This document shows positions 9,484 through 19,323 of a stretch of 64,000 nt of DNA, in pieces. The stretch is taken from assembly GCA_023374025.1 (NCBI GenBank), contig SIJG01000016.1, positions 1,598,642-1,662,641 of the forward strand, in the 5' to 3' direction. The notes below the pieces were generated by a model, which worked only from the letters and a program-made list of their open reading frames with translations, was not told where the DNA came from and did not search any database. The first letter of the stretch is position 1. Each line of letters starts with the position of its first letter. The translations under genes were made by a program, and so were the position numbers. This DNA is from Heterodera schachtii (taxonomy: Eukaryota > Nematoda > Chromadorea > Rhabditida > Heteroderidae).

Positions 9484-10956
9484 ATGAACAGACGGTAAGG
9501 AATTTTTTTTTATAAATTACAAATTTTCGTTTACCCAATTCTTTTTTCATGTTTCAGTTGGATTTGTAGCGACGTTTGGATGCACATTCTTCCATCTTTT
9601 GATCGTCCCAAACTCGGACTCAAAATGGCATTGCTTTCTTATCGTTTCGATGCTTTGGTTGACACGCATTTTGATGGCAAAACGGAATTGACAATTTGGA
9701 AAGAGATTAAAATTCGAAAGGACATGGAGGACGAGGAAATTGGACAAAAAGCGAAACTGTCTGTTTTGATCGATGGCATTTTTGTGGCATTTCCGATGCC
9801 CGACCGTCCGTTGCCAAACAAAATTCGCTTTCTTTTCCTTTTGATTGAGTAACTTTCAATTTTTTTTGTTTATATTAATGCATATTTTATGTTTCTTCAG
9901 ATACATTGACTATTCCATCATTGAATTTCTTCGTTCCAACCAGCACATTTGGGACAGAAGTGGCATCAAATTGAAATTATTTGTGTGTGCAAACAAAAAG
10001 GAAGATGAGCAGCCGATTTGGAATGCTTTTGTCCCTGAAATTTGGCCAATTATTTCGACAAGAATTCGCCATTTGCGCTTTACCGATGGCGACCATTTGG
10101 ACAAATTGCGTCGCCGCATTTCACCGACAATTCTCACCGATCTCATTCATCTGAATGCAATCAATTCTGGTGGTCTGTTCCCTGATGGAATTGCTGACGA
10201 TGGGCCAAATGCAACTGCTGGCCAAGCGTTGACAAAATGGTTGCACACTCCGGGCAAAGATGGACAACCGAAGGAATTGTATCGCAATAATTTTTTTGGT
10301 CAATTGAATCTCGAATGGCTCAACAATTTCAAAGAGGTGGCCGAACACATTTTCGTTTATTTATTTTTTTGTTTTATTAATTTTGTTTAGACATTTCGCC
10401 GTGCCACCACTTCAGTCGCTTACAATATTTGGTTTAATTTATATTTGGTCAACATGCAAATTGAACAATTTGAATTGGTGAACGAACGGACAAATGAGAA
10501 GCTGAGACTGATGAAGAAAGATGGCGGTGCTGAATTCCTTAGTGCTTGGCTGTTGGAGAGAAGCCCAATTCTTGCGGAGACGGCGACCGTTCAATGGAAA
10601 GACGACGAAAATTTGGACCATTTAAACCGAATTTACTTCAGTCTTTATGGAAATTGTATTGGGTGAGCGGAAAGAAGGCTTTACTTTTGAATAGAGCACG
10701 GACAGGAGGATACGGTATTGCCCCTGCTGTACAGTACTTTCCCAGAATCTTGTCAGTGCCATGGGTTCCTATTAAAACAGTTTTTCGCTCTGTCCTGTTG
10801 GTCAATCTCGAAACCCTGCTGGTCCGAGCTTTTTCGAAATTCGGGCTCTATTTTCACAAAAAATGTTCATCCATTCCAAATTTTGCTTAATTTAGGCCGC
10901 TGTCTCCGCCAGGTCAAAGTGATGAAAAAATGCTCTCTTCCTGGGCCCAGCAGTGA
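9484..10956 (+). CDS. Subfamily A F-box-like family protein, complete, 5 exons
   Basis: Exons are 9484-9494, 9558-9848, 9901-10336, 10391-10662 and 10896-10956; total 1071 nt, 356 aa, all GT-AG with phases 2, 2, 0, 2. The 11-nt first exon gives MNR plus two bases; the arginine codon is completed across the intron. Residues 5-40 form the F-box-like block (WICSDVWMHILPSFDRPKLG, then LVDTHFDGK). The middle has YIDYSIIEFLRSNQHIWDR, RISPTILTDL and KWLHTPGKDGQPK. The C-terminal part has FELVNERTNEKLRL, then CIG, then PLSPPGQSDEKM. It is the cleanest reference member. A near-identical copy lies at 60975-62450. Confidence 0.85.
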
Positions 10957-11179
10957 TCAGCGGAAGAATAAGAAGTGATCATTTGAGAAATGAAGATTAA
11001 AATGATATTTTGTTTGCTCTGAACTGCTCTCTTTCGTTCGAACGCATTTTTAGATAAAAAATTTTATGCATATCATTGGATTAAATTTTATGATCAAATT
11101 TTATGGCGCTGTGCTAAACATAGCGTATGACAATGACTGTATTGCATTTTTTTAAACATTTGGTTTTGTTAAAGTCCAT
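10957..11179. other. 3' flank, no gene
   Basis: AT-rich spacer after the stop. Nothing further recognised. Confidence 0.5.
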
Positions 11180-11293
11180 GTGCTCTTTGCACTTTTGTGT
11201 GTGTCGTGGTGGTCGCCACTGTCGCGGGCGGGAGGCCGGCGTACGCGCCCGCTAAAATGTTCAATTGATTCGACGACCACCGATAAACGGCGT
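11180..11293. other. GC-rich junction sequence
   Basis: A GC-rich block (CGCGGGCGGGAGGCCGGCG and nearby) abuts the truncated exon 3 that begins at 11294. It contains an inverted pair, GTGGTGGTCG with CGACGACCAC. It differs from the 195-bp cassette. Probably the edge of another element that removed the 5' half of the next gene. Copied at about 62674-62787. Confidence 0.5.
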
Positions 11294-11943
11294 CAGCGAT
11301 TTGGGATGTTTTGGCCCGTCAAATCTGGCCAATTTTTGCTACCAACATTCGCGATTTGTACTTTCCTTACGGCAATCATTTGGACAATTTGCGCCGTCGC
11401 ATTTCACCGACACTTCTCACTGATCTTGATCAATTGAATTCAATCAAATCTGATGTTTTGTGCCCCGGTGTGAACGCTGATGATGGGCCAAATGCAACTG
11501 CTGGCCAAGCTTTGGCCAAATGGTTACACAAGCCGAGAAAAGATCGTCAACCGAAGCAATTGTCTTGCATTGAATTGAGGGCATCCACAAACTTTGAATG
11601 GGTCAACAATTTCAAGGAGGTCGCGCCACACATTTTCTAAAATGTTTTTGCTTTTTACATTACATTTTGAATTTGTTTAGATTTTTGTCCGTGCCCTCAC
11701 TTCTGTCAGTTACACAATTCGTTTCATTTTTCACGTGTCAACGCCAATTGTGCCATTTGAATTGGTGAATGAACAGACCAAAGAAAAGCTGACATTGATG
11801 ATGGAAGAATCCGTTTATGGCTCTTTTCGATGGTGGATAATGCAGCGATGCTCAATTACTGGCGAGGAGAATGATGATGAATATTTGGCAGAAAAATTGA
11901 ACCATATCTTATTTTGTTTGCGTGGGTTCCAAAATTGCATTGG
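11294..11943 (+). pseudogene. Subfamily A gene lacking 5' half and last exon
   Basis: Exon 3 starts in mid-block at CAGCGATTTGGGATG and runs to 11619 (IWPIFATNIRD, RISPTLLTDL, KWLHKPRKDRQPK). Exon 4 is 11681-11943 (FELVNEQTKEKLTL, RWWIMQRCS, CIG). Exons 1, 2 and the start of exon 3 are missing. In this copy a 43-bp deletion between 12169 and 12170 also removed the acceptor and first codons of exon 5; the copy at 62788-63772 keeps them. A pseudogene in both copies. Confidence 0.85.
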
Positions 11944-12169
11944 GTAAGTGTAATTAGAGATTGCGTACGGGTCAGACCCGTAGTCCGTATTTTTTTGGGC
12001 CGACACGGATTTATTCGGAGTACGGAATTTACGGATTTTTAGTACGTATTGGTGCTTAGTCCGTAGTCCTGGTCCTGATCCGTATTTTCTCAAAATCACG
12101 CTCTTTACTAAGAAGCATTGTTTAGTCATCAATGGCATTTGCCATTGTTAAATCCCATTTTTCATCGAA

Positions 12170-13156
12170 GATAAAAGTGACGAAATTGTGTGCTCGAGTG
12201 CCGCGGGGCCAAGCAGTGATCAGCGCAATGAATGAATGAAAGGATTATTATTTGAGAAATGATCGATCGATCCGTTTTGGATTTTACAATTGAAATAGGA
12301 ATTTATTTGTGTATTTATATTTGTGTGAAATGAAAGATTTGAATTTTCTGCATTTAACGTGAGAGAGAGCTCGGCTTTTTGGAAAATCCCGGAAAGGATA
12401 AGAGAATTTTGGTCCCGAACAGGTTTTCGGGATTAAACATCCTTTTTTACGGCAGAAGTTATCCGGCCTAAAAATGAATGGAGTTTAAAGTGCAATTAAA
12501 AATCATCGTTTTTCAGTCTTCTCGACGCCGCTTCTTCCGGGCCGAGTGATCAGCAGCAACAGCAGCAGACATGAATGAATTAATTGGTTGATTGATGCGA
12601 TTATGTGACCAAAATGATCTTGGCATTTTAACCATTTAAATATTGTGATGTATATTTGTTTGTCTGTTTGTATTTGACCTTTGTTGCTCGCCCCAAAATT
12701 CGTCCGTTTCCATTGTATTTTATGGGTATGTGAAATTCATTGTGATCTAATCATTGTTAAAAATGGCTATAAAAAGCGGGATATTCACAAATTGCGCTCC
12801 TTCTAATGGGCTTAATGCAGCGCTTCGCTTTCCAAGCACGGATATACTATTGATTTCTTTTTAAACGTTGGACGGATGTGGGTCAAAATTTTTGAGGAGC
12901 TATTTTATAGAAATAGTGTTACATTTTTCGAAACATAGCAATTTAACACGGTTTACCTCAACTGGGCTCCACTTTTTTTTGTCCACAAAATCCATCATTT
13001 CTGTTCAATCCCTAAGCAAATTCGAAAAACAAAATTTTTTCGAATTAAAAAACGAAAGAAAATATATAAGCAACAATTTTCATGCAATAATTCCAATGAT
13101 CGACTAATTTGTTAAGTGCCAAATTCATTCACACCACATAATCAGACGAACTCTTT
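12170..13156. other. Intergenic region with a shared repeat
   Basis: 12333-12480 (AGAGAGCTCGGCTTTTTGG ... TTATCCGGCC) has relatives at 52340-52480 and at the window end. The rest is AT-rich. It includes the 3' flank of the next minus-strand gene, with no ORF that I trust. Confidence 0.55.
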
Positions 13157-15014
13157 TCACTGCTTTGACCCCTCTTTTGCTGGTGATGGTTGAGGAGGAG
13201 ACATAGGCCTAAAAATTCAAAACAAATTGAATTATTTTCACGAAATATATAATCCAAAGTACGAAACAAAAGTTCATCTTCCGAAAAATTTTATGACAAA
13301 ATCCTATTTGGTAATAATATTTTTCAAATAATTTTTTTCTTGGTTTTCTTATGAAAAATTTCTAATTTTTTTTTTTGAAAAATTTCTAGGGTTAAAATTT
13401 TTTAGAGGAGGGGGGGGGGAGGGAAATGACATGCTCCCTCACTTGCTCACCCGATGCAATTATTGCCGCCAGTAAAACAAAAATGGACAAAGTTCGATTT
13501 TTTATTGTCCAAATTTCCGTCGTTTTCCCATTTCACCGGCGCCGTCTCCGAAATTGGGCACCGTTTCAACAGCCAATAATAAGCTCCATCCTTCATCAAA
13601 GTCAGCTTTTCTTTGGTCCATTCGTTCACCAATTCAAATGGCTCAATTGATGCTGTTTGCACGAAAACTCCAAAACGAATTTTGTAACTGACCGAAGAAT
13701 TGCGGGCACAAATAAATTTCTAAATAAATGGAAAATGAAAAAAAAGAAAAATCAAATTGAAAAGCAATCAAAATATGTAGGTAGGGGTAATTAGAAATCG
13801 TTTTGGCGCCAGCCCGAGTTTTTGGGTTTTCGGCACCCCTGTTCCTCAAATATTTTTGAAAAGTGCCGGAAAAAAAACTTGGTGCCGGAGAAAATGAGCA
13901 CAACAATAACAACAACCACACCTCTTTGAAACTGGTGACCCATTGGAAGTTTGATCCTATGCTGTTTTCGCAAAACAATCGCTTCGGTTGGCCATTTTTT
14001 GACGGAGTGTGCAACCATTTGGCCAATGCTTGGCCAGCAGTTGCATTTGGCCCATCATCACAAAGCCCAGCAGCAGGGCACATAAAATCGGAATCGATTG
14101 AATCCAATTGATCGAGATCAGTGAGAATTGTCGGCGAGATCAGACGACGCAAATTGTCCAAATTGTAGTCAATGCCCATGCACAAATGGCGAATGGTTGT
14201 CGTAAAAATAGGCCAAATTTCACGGACCAAAACATCCCAAATTGGCTGGACTTCAGCAGCAGTTTTATTGTGTGGATAAGGCATCCACAGACGCAACTCT
14301 GTGCCCCATCGGTCCCAAATTGGCTTGTTGGCATGGAGAAATGCGAGCACGGCATGGTCAACGTAACTGAACAAAAAGGGAAAGGAATGAAGGACTACGA
14401 AAGAACTCTCTGATGTTCACATTGAGACTCATTAATTGGGTGCACTTCATTTTTTAAAAGTTTACCACAAAATTTTGAAAAATCGCTGAAAATTTTTTTA
14501 ATTTTCTTTCTTGAAATTTTCTTACTAAAAATTCCTAACGATAAAAATTAAGAGTTAAGGAGACCGGGACTGAAGTGTCCAAATCCCATGGGGACTCAAA
14601 TTATTGACCATATTCCTTCAATTTTTCCAAAAGAGACACCATGTTAATATTAAATGGTCTTTAATTACTCAATTCGAAGGAAGCGAAAACGAATTTTGTT
14701 GGGCAGCGGACGGTCGGGCAACGAAAATTTCGCTGATTTGAAATTAGTCAGATTCAGCACACACAGTTTCGCTTCTGGTCCTTTTTCAATTGAAATGGTA
14801 TTCCAAATTTTGAATTCCGTTTTGCCATCAAAATGCGTGTCCACCAAAACATCAAAACGGTCAGAAAGCAATGCCATTTTGAGGCCGAGTTGGGGACGGT
14901 CAAAAGATGGCAGAATGTCCATCCACACGTCGCCACAAATCCAGCTAAAAAAAATAGGAAAATTTAATTTCAAAATTATTTGTTTTTTTTTTTAATTCAT
15001 TACCGTCTGTTCAT
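13157..15014 (-). CDS. Subfamily A F-box-like family protein, complete, 5 exons
   Basis: Exons are 15004-15014, 14669-14944, 13922-14366, 13451-13719 and 13157-13208; total 1053 nt, 350 aa, no internal stop, GT-AG throughout. Exon 2 carries WICGDVWMDILPSFDRPQLG. Exon 3 starts YVDHAVLAFLHANKPIWDR and is nine nt longer than usual, with an insertion around PYPHNKTAAEVQ. Exon 4 carries FELVNEWTKEKLTL and KRCPISETA. The tail PMSPPQPSPAKEGSKQ lacks the usual acidic stretch. Introns 2 and 3 are larger than in the reference member and hold AT-rich filler. The upstream pre-start motif is CAAAGTGAGCTAATTGCGGC. Confidence 0.83.
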
Positions 15015-15840
15015 TTTTTGCCGCAATTAGCTCACTTTGTCGTTTTCCGTCAATTGATTTGTGTGTCACAAAAGACAAAAAACTGTGTTAACTTAAAATA
15101 AAATAGAGACAAATATGAAAAATGAAAGAGCAAAAGAACACAAAAACAATAATTATATGCAACAAAAACAAGAAATGATCATTAAATAACAAAAAAAAAT
15201 GTCCTTTTAGACATCTCAGTCCAGCAACCGTCAGTTGGACCCCCACGGTTACAAAAAACAAAACAAAAAGATTGTCTAGCATATAAAAAAGTTTAAAAAA
15301 ATTTCAGAAATTTTTAACTTTTCTGGCAATTTTAATGGTATATCTTTTAACAATTGTCTAATCGCAAAGCAATATCTTAGAAATAGCTTATAAACATCTA
15401 AGCTTTCGAATGATAACAGATTGTTTGATTTGGATCACAAATAAAAGTTGTAACCAAAAACTTTTGAAGGAGATTAACTTTCCCTATAATTGAAATTTAT
15501 TATGTTGTTTTGATAATATGCCAAACAAATTTTTTAAAAATTTTTCTCGGTAACGAAATGATCGGTAACGAAATGATAGGGAGCCAAAAAAAGCACAAAA
15601 TATATATTAAAGAAATTGAAAAAACGAAAAAATATGTAATAATAGCTCATTAACATGGCCAAAAAAATTCACTGATTGTAGTGTTGCAAATAAGGCATAT
15701 AAAACCGTATACTTAAATAATCATATGTATTTATATTCGAAAAAAATAAACAAATGAAAGTGAGAGAGCATTTCTGAGAGAAAAAATTAGAGAGCATCAA
15801 ATCCGTTTAAAATGAGGTGAGATCGACCATTTCTCAAATG
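15015..15840. other. 5' flank of the preceding gene plus repeat
   Basis: 15050-15180 resembles 54710-54800, upstream of the A gene at 54664. 15300-15420 (AATTGTCTAATCGCAAAGCA, AAGCTTTCGAATGA) resembles 30970-31080 and, in part, 55200-55290 inverted: a dispersed repeat of unknown type. Confidence 0.55.
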
Positions 15841-15843
15841 CCT

Positions 15844-16320
15844 ATTCAAATGGTTCAATTGGCATTGTTGGCTTATAAAAAGTAATTTGCATATTGTAAC
15901 TGACCGGAGTGATGGCTAGAGACCGGATTTTGAGGCATATGCTTTTTTTTTTTTTTTGCTAACTTGCTACGGCCTAATATGCACGAAAAACGAGTTTTTA
16001 ACTTGGTTTGAAGCTTCTAGCTTGAACTTTTTGGTGCCTTTTTTTGCCTTTTTTGCGATTGTGGTGCCTTATGCCGGGCACGTAAATTTGGTGCCTTTTT
16101 TGCCTTTTGGTGCCTTTTTTCATGCCTTTTTCAGGATTTTTGGAAAAAAATTGGAAAATTTTTTATTTTTTGCAACTTCGGTCAGTTACAATTTGCGAAT
16201 TTCTTTTTATAAGAACACAATGCCAATTGAACCATTTGAATTGGTGAATGAACGGACGAATGAGAAGCTGACACTAGCAGCAAAGAAGGCGCCTTACTTT
16301 TGTATAAAAAAACGGATATG
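15844..16320 (+). pseudogene. Exon-4 scraps in inverted orientation
   Basis: 16176-16310 (+) holds the start of an exon 4 (GGTCAGTTACAATTTGCG, then MPIEPFELVNERTNEKLTLA). After about 20 more codons it runs directly into sequence like intron 4 of the gene at 24521 (GCCTTACTTTTGTATAAAA), so an internal part is deleted. 15844-15913 holds the same exon-4 start on the minus strand. Between them lies a T-rich GAGACCGG...GCATATGC element end related to the one at 17043. Confidence 0.65.
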
Positions 16321-16436
16321 ATAACAGTAACCTCTGTATACTTTCCCAGCAATTTTCGATTGGTCGGGAAATGAATAAAAATTTGTATGGAATATTATGT
16401 TAATGCAAAAATTGTCCGATTTGATTGGGACTTTCC

Positions 16437-16797
16437 ACCAGCATTCCAATCACTGGGACTCAAATCTCCGGCATTACAATCACAGGCTCAATCCACCAGC
16501 ATTCCAATCACTGGGACTCAATTCTCCGGCATTCCAATCGCCGGGACCCAACCCAAGCATTCCAATCACTGGGACTCAATTCTCCGGAATTCCAATCGCT
16601 GGGACACAATTCTCCGGCATTTTAATCATTGGGACTCAATCCACCAGCATTTCAATCATTGGGACTCAATCCACCAGCATTCCAATCACTGGGACTCAAT
16701 TCTCCGGAATTCCAATCGCTGGGACCCAACACGCAAGCATTCCAATCACTGGGACTAAATCGACCAGCATTCCAGTCACTGGACTCAATCCACCTAG
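16437..16797. repeat. 30-bp minisatellite, about 12 units
   Basis: The unit is GGGACTCAATTCTCCGGCAT followed by TCCAATCACT, with variants (CCACCAGCAT, CCCAACCCAAGCAT). Because the unit is a multiple of three, all three plus-strand frames stay open and give 10-residue repeats such as HSNHWDSILR. No start, codon pattern or partner exon suggests a real protein. Confidence 0.9.
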
Positions 16798-16961
16798 GTC
16801 ACAAAAGTTCCCTACAGAGGTGGAAGACGGAAACGAAAAAAGGCTATCTCTGAAAAATTTGGAAAAAAACATAAAAAATGAAAAATTCGACAGATAAAAA
16901 AAAATTTTTTTTTGAATTTTTAAATGTAAATAAATGCAAAAGGCTATCTCTGAGACTCATC

Positions 16962-17730
16962 AGAGAAAGGCAAAACAACTTTTTCTTAAGAAAAAAATTG
17001 TTTCATCGGAGATCAACATTTATTTTGTTATTTAATTATTAATAGAGAGCGACTTTTGAGGCATATGCCTTTTTTTCTGCGCACTAGTTTCGATATATTA
17101 AGCATAAATATCGCATTTTCCACTTGGTTTGAGGCTTCTATGTTGACTTTTATTATGCCTTTTTTTGCCTTTTTCGGGAATTTCGTGCCTTAAATGCCTT
17201 TTTCGGCATTTTGCCGTTTTGGTGCCTTTTTTGGCGTTTTTTTCCCGAAAAATTCCATAAAAATTGCAATAAAATCGGGGAAATACACCCCTAAGAAATG
17301 ACCTGAAAAATTTTCAGAAAATACACCCCAAAGAAATGATTTTTTTAGAAAATACACCTCTAAGAATTGAAAAATTTTCTCAAAAATTGATCGCCAAAAT
17401 TTCATTTTTTTTTCTTGATAAAAATTTTAGGTTTAAAAATTTTCTTATTTTAAAAACATTATAAAACATTTATTAATCATTTAAAAGACCAAAAAGTTTT
17501 TTTAGTTAAGTTTTACGTGTTTTGCTCACTAAAAATCCTCAATAAAAAATTTTTAATGCCTTTTTTCATGCCTTTTTCGGGATTTTCGTGCCTTTTTAGT
17601 CGGTCTCTAATTATTAACAATGTTCATTTTGCCAACAACATATAAAACAACTTATTTTTAAAACTTCGGTCAATTTTTGAAAATTTATTTTAGCGGGAAA
17701 TATCACTTGGGAGAGAGAAAAGGTGCCATT
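16962..17730. mobile_element. Foldback element copy, interrupted
   Basis: 16962-17042 (AGAGAAAGGCAAAACAAC onward) and 17610-17730 (TTCATTTTGCCAACAAC, GCGGGAAATATCACTTGG) match one arm of the element at 19324-20620. Another element (17043-17609) sits inside it. The opposite arm is missing, and the right side runs into the promoter of the gene at 17872. Confidence 0.7.
17043..17609. mobile_element. hAT-like element with 8-bp target duplication
   Basis: 567 bp between perfect direct repeats ATTATTAA (17035-17042 and 17610-17617). The imperfect terminal inverted repeats are TAGAGAGCGAC and GTCGGTCTCTA. The interior is T-rich with ATACACCCCTAAGAA motifs seen in other elements here. Non-coding. 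The 8-bp duplication is the hAT hallmark. A related left end occurs at 15921. Confidence 0.8.
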
Positions 17731-17871
17731 TTACGTTTCTCTTTTACATTTTTTGTTGTCGATCGATTTGTTTATTGTTTAGAAAGGTATTTTTGCAAGA
17801 TTTGAATTATTTATTCTGATTGTGTCACCAATTATTTCTAAAACGGCAAAGTGTGCTAATTACAGCAAAAA

Positions 17872-19139
17872 ATGAACAGACGGTAAGGAATTCTTTTGAA
17901 AATTAAATTTTTGTTTACCCAAATTTTTTTCCATGTTTCAGTTGGATTTGTAGCGACGTTTGGATGGACATTCTCCCATCTTTTGACCGTCTTCAACTCG
18001 GACTCAAAATGGCATTGCTTTCCTATCGTTTCGATGTTTTGGTGGACGCGCATTTTGATGGAAAAACGACGGAATTGACAATTTGGAGAGAAATATTAAT
18101 TCGCAAGGACAAAGGATCAAAAGCGAAACTGTCTGTACGGATTGATGGCAAATTTGTGGATTTTCCGCTGCCGGACGATCCGTTGCCCAACAAAATCCGC
18201 TTTAAGGACCTTCAGATTTAGTAATTTTAAACTTATGTGTGTAGCATTTTTTTTATTTCTTCAGCTATATTGACCATTCAGTCATTGAATTTCTCCGTGC
18301 CAACAAGCAAATTTGGGACAGAAGCGGCCACCAAATTGCGTTTGTATGTGGTTTCATACGAAACAGAAAATGATGTCCAGCCAATTTGGGATGCTTTGGC
18401 CGGTGAAATTTGGCCACTTTTTGCGACCAACATTCTCCATTTGGGCTTTCCTAATGCCAATCATTTGGACAATTTGCGTCGTTTCATTTCACCGACACTT
18501 CTCACTGATCTTGATCAATTGAATTCAATCGACACTGATTTTCTGTTTGCGATTGGTGATGATTTTGATGGACCAAATGCTTCTGCCGGCCAAGCGTTGT
18601 CCAAATGGTTGCACACGCCGAGCAAAAATGGACAACCGAAGCGATTGTTTTGTGCGGATTATGACGATGAAGTGAACTTGGATTGGGTCAACAGTTTCAA
18701 GGAGGTGCGTTTGGTCACATTCTCATAAACCTTTTTGTTTAGGCATTTCTCCGTGCCACCAATTCTTCCGCCACTTACATTATTCGAATTGATAATGTGA
18801 GAGCAATGCCAACTGTTGAGCTATTTGAACTGGTGAACGAACGAACCAAGGAAAAGCTGACATTGAAGAAAGTGCCACTTTATACTGTTAGTGATTTGCT
18901 GTTGAAGCGATGCCCAATTAGTGAAAAGGCGGCGACGGATCAATGGGAAAACAACGAAATATGGGACGACAATTTGAACATTGTCAAATTTAATTTGTGG
19001 GATGACATCAATAAATCCATTGGGTGAGCAGCAACAGCAATTTTTGATTTTGTGGAAAAACAAAAAACTAAATTTTAGACCATTGTCGCCACCAGCGGAA
19101 GAAGGGAAAGAAAAAGCGGATGAAAGCAATCAAAATTAA
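17872..19139 (+). pseudogene. Subfamily A gene with a one-base frameshift in exon 3
   Basis: Exons are 17872-17882, 17942-18220, 18265-18704, 18743-19023 and 19079-19139. All splice sites are canonical and each block is well kept: WICSDVWMDILPSFDRLQLG, RFISPTLLTDL, KWLHTPSKNGQPK, FELVNERTKEKLTL, PLSPPAEEGKEK. Exon 3 is one nt too long: an extra C near 18327-18331 (AGCGGCCACC against AGCGGCACC in paralogues) causes an early stop soon after. Apart from that single base it would be complete, so a sequencing error is possible. The upstream motif AAAGTGTGCTAATTACAGC is present. Confidence 0.8.
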
Positions 19140-19323
19140 TTATATTTGGGAAATGGTCGATGATCTCACCAATTGAAATTTGATTTATTGCTCTCATTTT
19201 ATTTTTTGTTTTACAAATGTCATTTATTTTGAATACAACAATTTTCTGATTTTGTTGGTTCATTAAACAAAATTACAATCCCAAAATGTTTCCCCTGTGG
19301 CGCTTAACGGCGCACTACCGACT
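19140..19323. other. 3' flank and host of a foldback element
   Basis: It holds the GATGATCTCACCAATTG block that follows several A genes, then a repeat (TTTGTTGGTTCATT ... GGCGCTTAACGGCGCACTACC) in which the next element is inserted. Confidence 0.55.

Larger units (their letters stand above)
501..12390. repeat. Segmental duplication, copy 1 (with LINE insertion)
   Basis: From 501 on this segment matches 55648 onward with only scattered differences. 501-2417 pairs with 55648-57565 and 6112 to about 12390 pairs with 57601 to about 63925. The offset changes at the LINE, which only this copy contains. The left edge falls inside exon 4 of the first gene; left of it the two copies show only paralogue-level similarity. 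The right edge falls in a repeat that also occurs at 52.36 kb. Separate haplotypes placed in one contig would give a similar picture. Confidence 0.9.

Noticed and set aside
16437..16797. CRISPR-like regular repeats
   Set aside because: Contiguous tandem units without unique spacers, in a eukaryotic context.
16387..16897. Three overlapping plus-strand ORFs of 66-166 codons with HWDS/GTQS repeats
   Set aside because: All arise from the 30-bp minisatellite; no exon signals, and the frames are equally open only because the unit is a multiple of three.
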